A stretch of DNA of 64,000 nucleotides from Paraspadella gotoi. Its lineage: Eukaryota > Chaetognatha. Both the position numbers and the translations under genes were made by a program. Within the stretch, counting starts at the first letter, position 1, and each line of letters begins with the position of its first letter. The stretch spans positions 22,095,474 through 22,159,473 of the forward strand of contig CM119263.1 of the NCBI GenBank assembly GCA_051294375.1, read 5' to 3'. Under the pieces are notes generated by a model, which saw only the letters and a program-made list of their open reading frames with translations, made no database searches and was not told the origin of the DNA. This document shows, in pieces, positions 37,841-51,205 of the stretch.

Positions 37841-38814
37841 TCATTGTTTGTCGTATTCGCAGATGAAGCGCCCTCCTTTGAAGTCTGGCCGTGGCATCGT
37901 TCCACCTCCTGTTGCGTTCCAGATTTCCGCCCAGTGCTCTTTGCCTGGTTGTCGTCCGGTTGTCCGTTGTCCAGAATGTGTAGGTCACGTCTTTTTCTCC
38001 GTGGCGGATCTCCAAGTGTAATGACCGTGTGACCTAGTATTAAATAGCGGTTAAGCAATTATAATGCCATTTATAACATACATAATTACTTTTTTTCAAA
38101 ATTAGATATTATGATTTAACTTTACTGAAAGACATTTCCTATAGACACACAGACAGACGAACAGAACAACCAAAAATAGTCAACAACGATTCGCAACACA
38201 GCCAGATAGATCATTGTTCGTCGAAAGCCGTAACCCATGTCGGAAGCTCCGATCCACCACGGGTCGTTTCCGTAGCCCTGTAGTCGATCTGTTCCCTGAG
38301 GAAGTCCATCTCGTGTTGATCTTCGATGAAGACGAGATGGGATCCATTTCTCCGCAGGTTGGAAAGCCTCGAACCACCCGTCTTGTCCTCCACGAACATG
38401 TAGCAGCTCTGCGGACGAGACCGCTGGCAGAAGAATCCTCGCGGACGGTCCGGAAAATAGATTTACGAGGTGTCCATGGAAGTCCTGGTTGTTTATTGAT
38501 AAAATTAAAGAATATATTAAGTCTTTTAAGTCTTTTACGATAAAATAAAATTATGGCCTAAATGGAAATTAGATCCTTGAAATCATTCACTGACAGCAAA
38601 TTTAGATGTCAGTAACGTGCATGTCATTAAATAAAAAATAAAACTTACCTTTCGGCTGCCCCGCTGGCATCGAGATCGTTGAGCTTCTGTTCCAAGTGGC
38701 CCAGTTTTTCCTCACGCTTTAAGGCTCTAGAGACGCCGACTCCCTGGCAGGTTTCGAAGGCCGACGCACCGAGGCCAGCGCAGCCACCACCGACAAAGTC
38801 GCCGTTAACCACAT
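37841..38814 (-). pseudogene. Broken copy of lectin 1 (in copy B)
   Basis: Corresponding exons lie at 38649-38814, 38235-38484 and 37841-38033: 166, 250 and 193 nt against 170, 254 and 197. The frame is lost in all three. Recognisable fragments include MFVEDKTG and NGQPDDNQ. Probably sequencing error. Confidence 0.85.
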
Positions 38815-38886
38815 TTGTTGCGGAAAGAAAAAAACCAGAGAAAATAAAAGAACAAAAAAAACAAAAAAAACTTCGAGCCAAAAGTG

Positions 38887-39392
38887 TTACCTCGTCATTC
38901 AATCAAATATTTTTAAACTATAATGCTTGGCACGGCAACTTTAACTTGAGATTTAAAAGTTTTTCAACATTTTTTTAACATTTAGGCAATTTTTAAATTC
39001 TCTCAAGAACGCTCAAAATCCATTTCTTATCGCCAACTTTAATTGCCATTTTTGATTGTATTGGTCAATGATCACTTTCCACTTTCCATTTCTTTCTACT
39101 TCTCTTAAGCACTTTCAATTCTGCCTTTCAGAATCCTTTACGCCACTCTCGCTTTCCCTCTCTGCATCCGGTCGGCCACGCCCAATCCCAGAGCCTCACC
39201 CAACGCCATCTTTCTCCGTTCCGCTGCGAAGACAAATTAATCGTTAAAGTAGGGTCGTTTTTTCTTCTCTTCTTTGTTCTTTTGTCTTCTTTGGCGTCGT
39301 CGCCATTTTGTTTGTTGGAAACCGTTTGAGGAGGCAAAGTCGATGGAATCGGAAAATAAAGAGACTCACTCTTTTCTCTCTTTCTCACATAT
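38887..39392. other. Single-copy contig end, no gene seen
   Basis: Begins ttacctcgtcattcaatc. Its reverse complement forms about 39843-40355, making a second palindrome around the gap at 39393. On the minus strand a very short frame (MALGEALG, about 39158-39229) is too small to support. Confidence 0.6.
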
Positions 39393-39417
39393 NNNNNNNN
39401 NNNNNNNNNNNNNNNNN
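39393..39417. other. Assembly gap (25 N)
   Basis: Another 25-N placeholder at the centre of an inverted duplication. Confidence 0.99.
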
Positions 39418-39728
39418 GCCGCGGGTGAAAGCTCATCTCCCCCCCACCCCACCAGCTCGCTCCGATAACGTCATGCTTTAACGTGCCGCGCCGCTTGCCG
39501 TGACAAGTCGCGAGAGATCGACGCCGGATTTTCAATTAATGACGCGCGTCGGCGGAGTCTTAATCTCAGCGCTCCTCGCGGATGACGCGACAACAATCTC
39601 GTTGGTGATTAATTATCGGGGAGAGCGAAACAGTTCCGTCCACCTGAGAAGTATTAAGAGAGAGAGAGATGAGAGGGAGAGAGAGAGAGAGAGAAGAAGA
39701 GAGAGAGAGAGAGGAGAGAGGAGTAGAG

Positions 39729-39760
<32 letters not shown>

Positions 39761-40355
39761 GGGAGTGAGAGAGAGAGAGAGAGGGGTAAGAGAGAGAGAG
39801 AGATTAGAGAGATAAAGTGGCTGCAGAAAGAGAGAGAAAAGAGTGAGTCCGTCTTTATTTCCGAATTCCCAAGTCGACTTTTGCCTCCTCAAACGGTTTC
39901 CAACAAACAAAGATGGCGACGACGCCAAAGCAGACAAAGAACACAAAGAAGAGAAGAAAAAACGACCTACTTTAACGATTAATTTGTGCTTCGCAGCGGA
40001 ACGGAGAAAGATGGCGTTGGGTGAGGTGCTCTGGATTGGGCCGTCGGCCGAACCGGGGATGCGAGAGGGAAAGCGGAGAAGTGGCGTAAAGGATTCTGAA
40101 ACGCCGCAGATCATTGAAAGTGGCCTTAAGAGAAGTAGAAAGAAAATGGAAAGTGGGAAAGTGATGCATTGACCAATAACAATCAAAAATGGCAATTAAA
40201 GTTGGCGATAAGAAATGGATCTTTGCAGCGTTCTTGAGAGAATTTAAAAATTGCCTAAATGTTAAAAAAAATGTTGAAAAACTTTTAAATCTCAAGTTAA
40301 AGTTGCCGTGCACAAGCATTATAGTTTAAAAATATTAGATTGAATGACGAGGTAA
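39418..40355 (-). repeat. Inverted copy of 38887-39392 plus about 425 bp of new sequence
   Basis: 39843-40355 is the reverse complement of 38887-39392 with indels. 39418-39842 holds GC-richer DNA and a (GA)n array at about 39660-39820 not seen elsewhere. The outer edge (gaaagctcatctcccccc) is the reverse complement of sequence just after 50120, which links this segment to the right-hand contig. Confidence 0.85.
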
Positions 40356-40739
40356 TTTAACGATCGGCGAATGGTGACAAAAAGCGGTGAATTGACGGTG
40401 GACGAAAGAAAGCTCAACGGACGCAGCTGCGATTCGAGTTGAATGCATGAGTAAAGATTTCGGATTTCCGCGAGACGGCAATGAAAGAAAGATGGCATCA
40501 ATGCCACAGATGGCATGAATTCGGATCATGGAAATTTATCATTAAGTTCAAAACGATAGAAAAAATGGTCTAAGTACGTATACGTAAATGTGAGCTCAAT
40601 AAAAATTAAGTTGTGGATCTTTCTTTTTTTTCTCCTTGAATCGTGAGCAGGTGTGAGAGTTTTTTTGACCATCGAGGCGATAAAGAGAAAAATGACAACA
40701 AAAAAAGGCTATAAAACTAGTGAGAGAGAGAAGGAGACG

Positions 40740-40800
<61 letters not shown>

Positions 40801-41012
40801 AGAGAGAGATAGAGAGAAGAGAGAGAAGAGAGAGAAGGAAATGAGGGGAGTATATCGGAGAGCGGCAACTTCCACCAGCGGAAGCAGATGTAATCTCTCG
40901 AGAGCCAAAGGTGCAAAAGGAAATATAGATAAAAAAGAAACGGAGAGAGAGAGAAGAGAGAGAGAGAGAGGAGAGAGAGAAAGAGAGAGAGAGAGAGATA
41001 GAGAGAGAGAGA

Positions 41013-41051
<39 letters not shown>

Positions 41052-42014
41052 CTTGGGGTAAACAAATCCTGGGCTTGAAGGGACAGGAAAGAAATGGGAA
41101 GAAAAGGGGGAGAGATAAAAAGATAACTACGGCATGAGGTTTATCAGTTTGAAGGAGGCGGATAAGGGGTGGATGAAAAATCACGACAAACTTTCCGATG
41201 TACTAAATGAGGCAGCAGAAAAACGGTGCATTGACGTTGCCCCGGCACATCGTTAATGCAAACAAAGTGAGCGTAACTTGATCAACGCTTCGCGATCTGG
41301 CCAAAATTTTGAAAAAATGTCGTCGCGTTTCTCACAGAATCGTAAACTTGTGAAAAAAAGTGAAACCGCACCGAGTGGACGATCACAACTATGATGGCAA
41401 TTTTAATAACTAGCATGGAAGAGATATGGCGCCCGGTAGGCCCAAGACTAGACGCCTATATGACAATTCCGTCCCAGAGCGGACGAGGGAACTTGAACAG
41501 TATCGTCCAGAACTGTCTCTCGATCATCTCATCTCGTTCATTCTCTCCCTCTCTCTTCCTCTCATCCCGTCGTCTATCTATCTCTCTCCGGACGTGTGAG
41601 CATGTATTAATAAATTTTCTTCCGGTACATCGCCCGGTATTCTCGTTCACCGCTCAGTATCTCAGTCTCTGTCACTTCTCCTTTTTCTCTTTCGGCGCCT
41701 TAGGGGACTGAGGAAGTTTGTGGCTTCATAGTGGACAGCTGGTAAGCCGGAGGGAAAACAATTTGCGTGAGCAAATGGACGGAGAAAGAAAGGGAACTGG
41801 CAAATGGTAAAATGGAAAAAAAAAGAATTGGAGGAAAGGGATGATGAAGAAGAGAAAGAAAAAAAAAATAGTGCTAAGGCGAATACGCGGAAAGTGGGAA
41901 AGTGGTTTTTAATTTAATAGAAAACGGTTTTTTATTGATTCCGGTTGTATGAAGATTTAAAATGATTTAAATAACTAGAGAGAGAATTAAAATCAGAAAG
42001 GAAGAGAGGAGAGA

Positions 42015-42053
<39 letters not shown>

Positions 42054-44970
42054 CAGAGAGAGAGAGAGAGAGACTAAGAGAAGTGATAAAAATCGAGGAG
42101 AAGAGAAAGAGCGAAGGGGCGGTGGAGAATGTAGCGGAGAAAATGTGAAAAGAGAATAGCGAAAAAGGGAGGATAAGCGCGCGTAAAACAACCATGAAAT
42201 TGGCAATGAAGTAAAAACGCGCCAGCGTTTCGGACTTTGACATGATAAGTAGTTTAATACATAATTCAAGCGTCTGTGAAGGAGAGAGAGAATAGAGATA
42301 GAGAATTAGAGAGCTCTCGTCTGTCATCCGTTATGATTCCCCGGAGGTCGGCGATCGACAAAGAAAATTGTCTCTTCCCGCGATGCGGAACCCGACGAGA
42401 GGAAACTCGTCTCCGCGGATGCGGCCGACGAGAAACCCGTCTATGAGCCAATCGCGAAGGCTTGAAAAAAAAATAAATTTTTTATTATAAAAAGCGCGGA
42501 AAGGCCTCTCAAAAAAAACGGAAGCCACTGTAATGGGATATAAAACGGAGAATGAGGCTTAATGACGTTGGAATAATATCAAATGGGGTGTATTGAGGGC
42601 GTATGGCTTTTTCGCCAAGTGACCCCGGTTAAAACGCGACCTTATTTTTTGAGAAAAGGGAGGCGGAGGTAAGAGGCGGCGGGGTGAGCAACCTAAAGAG
42701 CGGGGAAGCGACGTTAACGCAATGAAAATGAGTGGTAATAAAAAAGGGCTTACAAGTCGGCGAGATAAAATACAAGGGGGGGGACAATTTAGGATAATGG
42801 AAGAACTGATTGGAATGGAAAAGAAAAGAACGACAATCAGTGGAAGCAAAGGAAACGAAAAGGAGTATTCAGAGCAAGAGAGGATTGGAGGAATTGAGAA
42901 TCTAGGTACTCGACTTAGGGATAATGTTCTCAAATAGAAAACCACACTGTTTTTAGTCGCATTGAGGTACAACAATTATCGAATTAATTTCTTTTTTTCT
43001 TAGTATAAGCAATTCGTTAGTGGGATTTACAAGAGCATTTTTATTATTTCTTTGGTCAATATTTCCGATTATTATGGAGGAAATATTTCAAGGCAAGTCC
43101 AGAGTGATAAATGATGGACTTGCCTTGAAAAAAATGTTCGTCCGAAAGAATCGGAAAATTGGAAAAAAAAATCGCCACTCACGAAATTGCTTAATATTTA
43201 ATTAATGTCCCCTGCTTGCATGTGATGTGAACCAACTTTTTTCAAAATTCGTTCCTCCGCGGCGAACGTTGTGGCGAAACAAAACGTTTTAGAACTCAGA
43301 TTGAAATTGAATTGTTCTTTTCAGATAGTCGTGATTTTAAAAATTTTTAGTCATCTAGGAAACACGGCCGTCAAGCGACGCGGGAAAAACAATTGAGCGG
43401 CGTCAATAACAATACGCCGATCAGCCGAGGCCTCCTGCCGCCGCCAAAGAACCACGTCGCAAGAATTACTAGCATTATTTGCATTGATTTTCATTTCATC
43501 GCGAAACGCAAAAAAAAAAACCAAAAACAAAGAATAAAAAACAACAAAAATAAAAAAAAAAAAAAACCAAGACCTTTCCCAACAATCCCATGGATTATTT
43601 ATATTTTCTTAATACCTGTTATAAATTTTTAATAACGATCTCGCTACTCACATTTCTGCAACTTTCCACGTGACATTTCACGATATCGTTATAAATTTTT
43701 TTCGCCTCAACCTTCGCCTCGATCGCCCGCGAAGTCACGGAAAATTTCGAAAATCCTACTGCAGCGAACTAGATTCTCGTTCCGGCGACTTCTTTTGTCC
43801 CTTTCATGCATAAGATCGGTTTCGCCGTGTTGCGCTAATTTGCGGCCGAATATTGGGAAGTTCGGAAGGTTTTTTTTCATTTATTAATAATTGGTTGAAT
43901 TTTTTTTTTAATCATTTTTGAATTAAGAAGAAATGAGGGAAAATTTCTTCCAAAAACGTGATTCATGTCAGAGAAAGAAAACGAGAAAAGCGAGAAACGG
44001 AAAACGAGAAACGACAAAAAGAACAGAAAAAGAAAATAAACCAGAATAAGCAGAAAAAAAAAAGCCATTATAGTGCGTCAATGGTAACACGTGGCTACTA
44101 AAGGCGTAGTGAAAGATTTGCAGAATCAAAATTCGAATAGTTGTGTCATGACTTGAAAACAGTCTTGTACTAAAGAATATTAATATATAACATTTTTTTT
44201 TAAAATTTATCATTTTTCGCATGATCGCCCTACATTTATCATAGTTACTTACCTTATAAAGATGTCAAAATTTGTTAAAAATAGTGTTTTTTTTTTAGTT
44301 TTGAAAAAGGCAGATGCGGAATCCGTCACATAAAAAGTTGATAAAGAAAATATAAGTTTTTTTAATCAAAGTTCGTTCATTAAGTTAGCTAAAATTTAAA
44401 AAACTATATTTTTTTTTTATTACTAAACATTAAAATAAGTTAAAACTATAAACAATTTTTTATGATTTTGACTGCTTTTAATAAATTAATTTTCTAAAAC
44501 AGAAGAGTTATATTTTCTTTTTATATCAACTTTTTCGTGAGGAAATTTCGAGATCTGCTTGTCCAAAAATAGGAAAAACCATTATACAAATTTTAGAATT
44601 TTTGTATGGTGAGTAAATATTTAATAAATAAGGGCGGTATGCGAAGATTAGAAGATAGTGAAAATAAATCTTTTTTATAAAAATATTTCAACTGGTCCAA
44701 GCCCTGTTCATGATCGCGCAACGTTCGTGGCTACTCAACGGTGACGATGACGATGACGGGATGACGAAACAGCGTCGACGGCGACGTCCTTTGGAAGACG
44801 ACGACGCACGACGACGGGGACGAAGACTGGTGACGGGGCGGCGGGTCGACGACACATTTGACGAATTTCCCGACGTTCGAAACGACTTGCGCTCCGGAGG
44901 AAATCAACCGCTCAAAAATTTTATAGCCTCACAAACTGTTTTCCAGGGAAGAGATAAAGAGAGATCAGAT

Positions 44971-45031
<61 letters not shown>

Positions 45032-45246
45032 CGAGAGAGAGAGAGAGAGAAAGAGAGAGACTAATAAAGACATAGACAAACACCACTTTGAAGAAATGAC
45101 CTTCTCATGAAACAAACAAACCAAAGTTATAAAAGATGGCAATTTACTGAATTTCGTTATTTTAACAATTTTTGTTTGAGTTTCCAAGGAATTTTTAAAT
45201 GAATACATTTTCATGACAGCTTCATACTCATTTTGCGTTTCACAAT

Positions 45247-46567
45247 TCATTCTTATCGAATTCCAAAATGAATCTGTTGTCCGCAATCCAGTAGCGATGC
45301 GTTTCCATTTTTTTATTCGCCATCCACATCTCCCGCAAAAATGCTCTTTCCGTTGATGTTGTCCGGATTGATTGATGTCGCCAGATTGCTCCATTTATAC
45401 GGTTTGACTTTCGGTGGAGGAATACAGCTGAAGTCCCATGTATTGTCTGGTATAAACCCTAAATTAAAATTGTTCATTAATTAAATAAACAAGCTAGTAC
45501 GGCCGCCATCACTTCTTACAATAATAATAGCAAAGCAAGATCCGACACGCTTTCAATCAAGACTCTCTAAAAGTATTGCTTAGGTAATATGTAATAACCA
45601 TGGCTTCTCTTAAATATATTTTTTTACTGCTTTGGACCAGGAGCTGTGCACTTCAATTCACATTTTTTGGAATTTTTTGATTTTTTTGTTAATTTTTTTA
45701 CGGACTCCAAAAAAAAGGTGCCACATAAAATGGTTAAGAACCGACTAATATCCGACTATTAATGATAATGCCGCTACTTTTTTTTCAAAAATGCTCCTTT
45801 TACATACATAATTTCATGATACATTTGATTAATTTTAAATAATAAACTTTAATCAGTTAAGCAAAGTAATCTTGAAATTTTGATCCAGCATATCCGGTCT
45901 AACTGACAATGTCCCTTTTATGACCTACCCATGTCTTGAAGCCGATCCCACCAGCCGGTCATGCCGTGTTCGCCTCTTCTCACCTTCCAACTTTGAGAAT
46001 TGATGTTCAGTCCTCGCTCCTCAACCAAAAACGAGATGGCCTCCCTTTTCCATGCAGTAGTGTCAGCGGCGAACCATCTCATCGGAGTCTCCACGACCAT
46101 GTTAGCAACTCTTTGGCTGAGAGAGGGCGGGCAGAAAAAGCCGGAGGCGGCCTGTTGAGGTGCTGGGTTCCAGCGTTTCCGAGAAGAGCCTTTCAGAATT
46201 TTGGATATGGGTGGTTGAAAGAATGCGAAAAAAGGCGTCTCGTTAATTGTAAATCGCTTGAGCGAATTATTATGTACAATTGGTATATTTACGATAAAAT
46301 GTTACCAGATCTTCTGTAAGATTTAAAGGTTAATCTGTTCGCTGAATAGTTCAATATTCAAATATTAAAAAAAAAAACAAATAAAAAAACCTCAACTGTG
46401 TGATTCCTATCGACGGTCCTCTGCTCCCTTTCTATGTTGTCAGTTTGGTGTTGAGCTCCGCGCATTGCCTGCCGAGACGCAGACGCCGTACAAATAATTT
46501 TTCCGACGACCGTTGGCGAACGCCGGCCATCGCCGCCACAATCGTCAAAAGTCGCCGTCAACCACAT
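45247..46567 (-). pseudogene. Broken copy of lectin 2 (in copy C)
   Basis: Same sequence and same frameshifts as 34013-35333, shifted by 11,234. Confidence 0.85.
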
Positions 46568-49074
46568 TTTGAGGAACAAAAATTAGAAAAGTCGCAATAA
46601 AAGTGAGGAAAGAGCGCGGAAATCGTTTGCTTTTGACGATTTGTGTCGGAGGAATGGACAAGAGTCGCCCCACTAATTTATTAGTAGGGGAGGAAGACAT
46701 TCACCTTTTTAAGTGATAGCAAATCCGAGGTGACAGGTTGAAAAGGAAACTAAGGAAGTTGACATTGAGTTGTTTGAGTTTTAAAGAAGTATGGCTCCCA
46801 AAAAAGGAAAGAAAAGAAAAAAGAATAGACGCGGGTTCGTGGGTTCGGCGATCTGCAGATCTAGCGGCACTTTTTTTAATTAAATAATCGGAAGTTTGCT
46901 ATTCCTAATTGTGTGAATTTCTACAATTTCGTTGTGGCGTTTGGATTTAGCCATAAGAAAATCTTTTGTTTCGACACAAGCGAAGTTTTATTTATTAAAA
47001 CAACAAAAAGACTTTCGTGATTTTATATCTCCAAATTTAAAGACATTGCCCTTCAATTCTATTTTGTAAAGTGAAAAAAGAAAAGAAAAAAACCAGCTAC
47101 GTATGACGGTGTAGTATTATTATCAATCAATGAACATATGGCAAAAGAAATATTCGAGTCACTAGCACTGATTCGGTAGTCAATTGATCAAATAACGCAG
47201 GCGCCTTCTTTCCCCTTGTTTACCCATAAATTTTTAAATTTGAATCCTTGTAAACTCACTTTGTCTGAATCTTATTTACTACGGCTTTCTTTCTTTTGCA
47301 ATTGTTTTCTTTTTTTCTATTTTTTTCTTTGTTTGTTTTTTCTTTCTTATTTTTTTTCTTTTTGGCCTTTCAAACTGTTTTTTCTTTCTTTCTTTTAATT
47401 TTTTTCTTTTTTTCTTTCTGCTATAAATACCCAATTACCCATCCCTCACATAACTTTTACAGCGCAACAACAATAATCATACGGCTAATACGTATTTGAG
47501 TTAGAGACACGCCCTTCATAGGAACACACCAAATCTGCATAGAACTTCAAAAAGGGTCAACTTAAAAAAAAATGGTCTAGGTCGCAGGGAATTGGGAGAT
47601 TTATCGTCTTTATGTCTTCTATATAAAATATAATAATATACAGAATGGCAGAGATTCTTTCTTGTCCACTTTGTCTCATGGGTTCTATTTTGAGATTCAA
47701 CAAACCAACATGAAACGGAGGGGGAAAAATTGTTCAAAATATAACGATTTAAAATTTTCTAAAAAAATGTTGAATTAAATTTTACGTCAATCATTTCTGA
47801 CAAGATTTTCGTGTTTTCTCACTGTTTGGGATTTAGGTAAATCCTTTTGAGGTTCCCTTTGAAGCCTGCCCTTTTTTATAAGATTTTTTGAATGCAGTAT
47901 CGACCTCACCTTAAATACATATTTTTTTGTTTACAACAGGATTATATTTATTTAAACATATTTTAATGTATGAAAATCTTGCGCTGGCCACTTATGTTTG
48001 ATAATCAATGATGAGAATGTCAAACATTTTCTTTAGAAGCCCCTAAAAAATTAGGGCACCAAAACGGTTTATGATAGAAGAAAAAAGGGACTATATTGGA
48101 CTAAGTTAAATTTTTTTGGATCGATATCAAAAAACGTCTGGAAAATCTAACAGCAATTACTGTAAATGATGCTTTTTGTATAACATGTCGAAAATTCTTC
48201 TCGCCGCTTCCTTTCAAAATTTAAGCAAATTTTGGCAAATTTAAGCAAATTCTGACTTTTGGTCGCGCAGATTTTCTGACTGCAATCCCCTGATTGATGA
48301 AAATGTAGAATACAAGAGAAAATGTTCCACGCATCTCCTCTATAACTGTCAACCTGCAACAATAAGGACAGAACATGACAGCATTCTAACGGTGCGGTCC
48401 CAAAAGTATATGCCGCCTTCCACTGAGAACTTAGAAAGATCATGATTGCGGATTTGAATCTTTTAATTGATTGTGATATCATTACAACTTTTTACAAGTG
48501 TTCCAATTTTCATTCAATTTTTTTTTATTATTAAGTATTCGCAGTCCCTGAGCCTCGGATCAGGACGTAACACCATGTTCAGGCGGGTAAGGAATGGCGA
48601 CCACCGGGCTAGAACCAGGACCTCTTGATTGGGGTCGAATGACTTGCCTCCTGCACTAATGCCGCTGATAAACGGTCCACCATAACGAAAAAAGAGAGAG
48701 CGAGACAAGTAATTTCTTAGACAACATATGCCGAAAATTAGGTAACTTATCTTAAGTTTTTTGTGGAAGACGATGCCGCGAGCAGTTCACCGTCCGTTGC
48801 ACACACGGTCCTCCAGTGGGTAGACACCCCGTCCCGCTTTTACTTGTGTTAATCAGGAGGGCGCGAAACGCGATCTTTGGGTTGGGAGGAGCTCGTGCTA
48901 CCACCGCGCCAAAGGTGCTGCTGATTCGCGGACGAGTACGGGGTATGAAATACTACCTCTACATCTTGAACTATTTTTTTCCCACAAAACGAATGAAGCT
49001 TCATGAAATTAAACTATATTTGCGAGAATATCATGTATAAATTTAGCATTCAATTACTATTTTAATTCAAGCTT

Positions 49075-50048
49075 TCATTGTTTGTCGTATTCGCAGATGA
49101 AGCGCCCTCCTTTGAAGTCTGGCCGTGGCATCGTTCCACCTCCTGTTGCGTTCCAGATTTCCGCCCAGTGCTCTTTGCCTGGTTGTCGTCCGGTTGTCCG
49201 TTGTCCAGAATGTGTAGGTCACGTCTTTTTCTCCGTGGCGGATCTCCAAGTGTAATGACCGTGTGACCTAGTATTAAATAGCGGTTAAGCAATTATAATG
49301 CCATTTATAACATACATAATTACTTTTTTTCAAAATTAGATATTATGATTTAACTTTACTGAAAGACATTTCCTATAGACACACAGACAGACGAACAGAA
49401 CAACCAAAAATAGTCAACAACGATTCGCAACACAGCCAGATAGATCATTGTTCGTCGAAAGCCGTAACCCATGTCGGAAGCTCCGATCCACCACGGGTCG
49501 TTTCCGTAGCCCTGTAGTCGATCTGTTCCCTGAGGAAGTCCATCTCGTGTTGATCTTCGATGAAGACGAGATGGGATCCATTTCTCCGCAGGTTGGAAAG
49601 CCTCGAACCACCCGTCTTGTCCTCCACGAACATGTAGCAGCTCTGCGGACGAGACCGCTGGCAGAAGAATCCTCGCGGACGGTCCGGAAAATAGATTTAC
49701 GAGGTGTCCATGGAAGTCCTGGTTGTTTATTGATAAAATTAAAGAATATATTAAGTCTTTTAAGTCTTTTACGATAAAATAAAATTATGGCCTAAATGGA
49801 AATTAGATCCTTGAAATCATTCACTGACAGCAAATTTAGATGTCAGTAACGTGCATGTCATTAAATAAAAAATAAAACTTACCTTTCGGCTGCCCCGCTG
49901 GCATCGAGATCGTTGAGCTTCTGTTCCAAGTGGCCCAGTTTTTCCTCACGCTTTAAGGCTCTAGAGACGCCGACTCCCTGGCAGGTTTCGAAGGCCGACG
50001 CACCGAGGCCAGCGCAGCCACCACCGACAAAGTCGCCGTTAACCACAT
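49075..50048 (-). pseudogene. Broken copy of lectin 1 (in copy C)
   Basis: Same sequence and same frameshifts as 37841-38814, shifted by 11,234. Confidence 0.85.
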
Positions 50049-50592
50049 TTGTTGCGGAAAGAAAAAAACCAGAGAAAATAAAAGAACAAAAAAAACAAAA
50101 AAAACTTCGAGCCAAAAGTGGGGGGGGAGATGAGCTTTCCTCCGCGCCGATGACAAACGGGAGGAACGATTCACCGGGATGGCTTTTTGTTTAGATGCCG
50201 TCGAAGCGACGCGGAGCGGATAAAAGGGCGAACGAAATGAAAATAAACAAAAGTCATGACGAAATTGGGAGGACGAGAAAAAGAGAGCGCGAGGATATGA
50301 ATTGGAATCGAATATACGAGTGAAGGATTATTTGAGAAGAGAGGAAATGAAGAAAAGACAGATTCAGAAAGTGTGGGGTTTAATTTGCGTATTTGGAAAA
50401 AAAATAAATTTTAAGTATTTTATCTAGAGTATGAATTGTCAAAAAAACAGTATAGAAAATACGCTGGACGTCGAGAAGAATAAACAAACGCGTAAAACAA
50501 ACGCGTAAAACAAGCTGTCCCCTTGAAGAACTCTTAGCGATATGTAGGCGTTTTGGGTTTTTCTTATCCTTCCTCTCCCATTCCTCTTCCTC

Positions 50593-50790
50593 CTACCCCT
50601 CCTCCTCCGCCTCTTCCTCATCCGTCCCTCTCCTCTTCATCTTCTTCCCCGCCTCCGCATTTTCCACCGCCGTCTGGTCCCGTCCCCACGGATCATCTCC
50701 GAATCCCAAACAGCTAATGAGCGTCTCCTTCGCAGCCCGAGTGACCCGGACGTTGCACCCGGATGTGTGTGGATGTAAAGAGCTATCATT
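50593..50790 (-). CDS. Weak candidate C-terminal exon, acidic tail
   Basis: A minus-strand frame reads VRVTRAAKETLISCLGFGDD, continues through a Lys/Arg cluster and ends in a DEEEAEEEG-like acidic tail before a TAG. Codons favour G and C in third position, like the lectins, and composition is protein-like. Against it: no clear acceptor on the minus strand, a competing open plus-strand frame with a good acceptor at about 50735, and an acidic tail that is just a GAG/GAA-rich repeat. I recognise no family. Confidence 0.2.
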   Translation of the reverse strand, partial: NDSSLHPHTSGCNVRVTRAAKETLISCLGFGDDPWGRDQTAVENAEAGKKMKRRGTDEEEAEEEG

Positions 50791-51164
50791 GATGGGGGGC
50801 GAAGGACGAGATGGTTTCTCGTCCGGTTTTAGCAACAAAGTCGAAGAGAGAAGGCGAAAGTTAGGAAAAGTGGGAAAAAATAGAGACGCTTCTCTCAATG
50901 AGACCACAACGAAATAATTTCCCATCTCATCCGAGGCTTTAAACTTAATGAAGTAATTTTCAAAGTGATAATATTCGTGTCAAATTGTGATATGAATATG
51001 AGACCTTATTTTTTTGCGACAGAAATTTATATAAAACACTTTCATTTTTCACATCTGTCTGCCATTCTACAAAACTTTTTTTCCACTTTTCCTTTTTGCA
51101 TCTATTTCTCTTATTCTTTTTACTACCAAAACAAAAAAAATTAGAAATTTCTATCTTTTCCTGA

Positions 51165-51205
<41 letters not shown>

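Larger units (their letters stand above)
29122..38886 (-). repeat. Inverted, error-rich copy of 19.8-29.1 kb (copy B)
   Basis: Reverse complement of about 19.8-29.1 kb in the same order throughout: microsatellites, MITE (31772-31960), foldback element (about 32970-33422), lectin 2, SINE (about 37301-37451), lectin 1. Differences are dominated by one-base indels, many in homopolymers. Every lectin exon is frameshifted. It appears base-identical to 40356-50120. Best read as an uncorrected long read inserted in the wrong orientation. Confidence 0.93.
40356..50120 (-). repeat. Apparently exact 9,765-bp duplicate of 29122-38886 (copy C)
   Basis: Offset is exactly 11,234 throughout; every frame and every indel I compared is identical to copy B, up to cttcgagccaaaagtg. 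Identity at that level between copies that both differ from the forward locus by many indels indicates one read used twice. It carries no additional genes. Confidence 0.95.

Noticed and set aside
29122-50120. A biological inverted and direct amplification of a lectin cluster
   Set aside because: All copies outside 19.8-24.6 kb are frameshifted by homopolymer indels, B and C share all differences, and junction logic fits one misoriented read.
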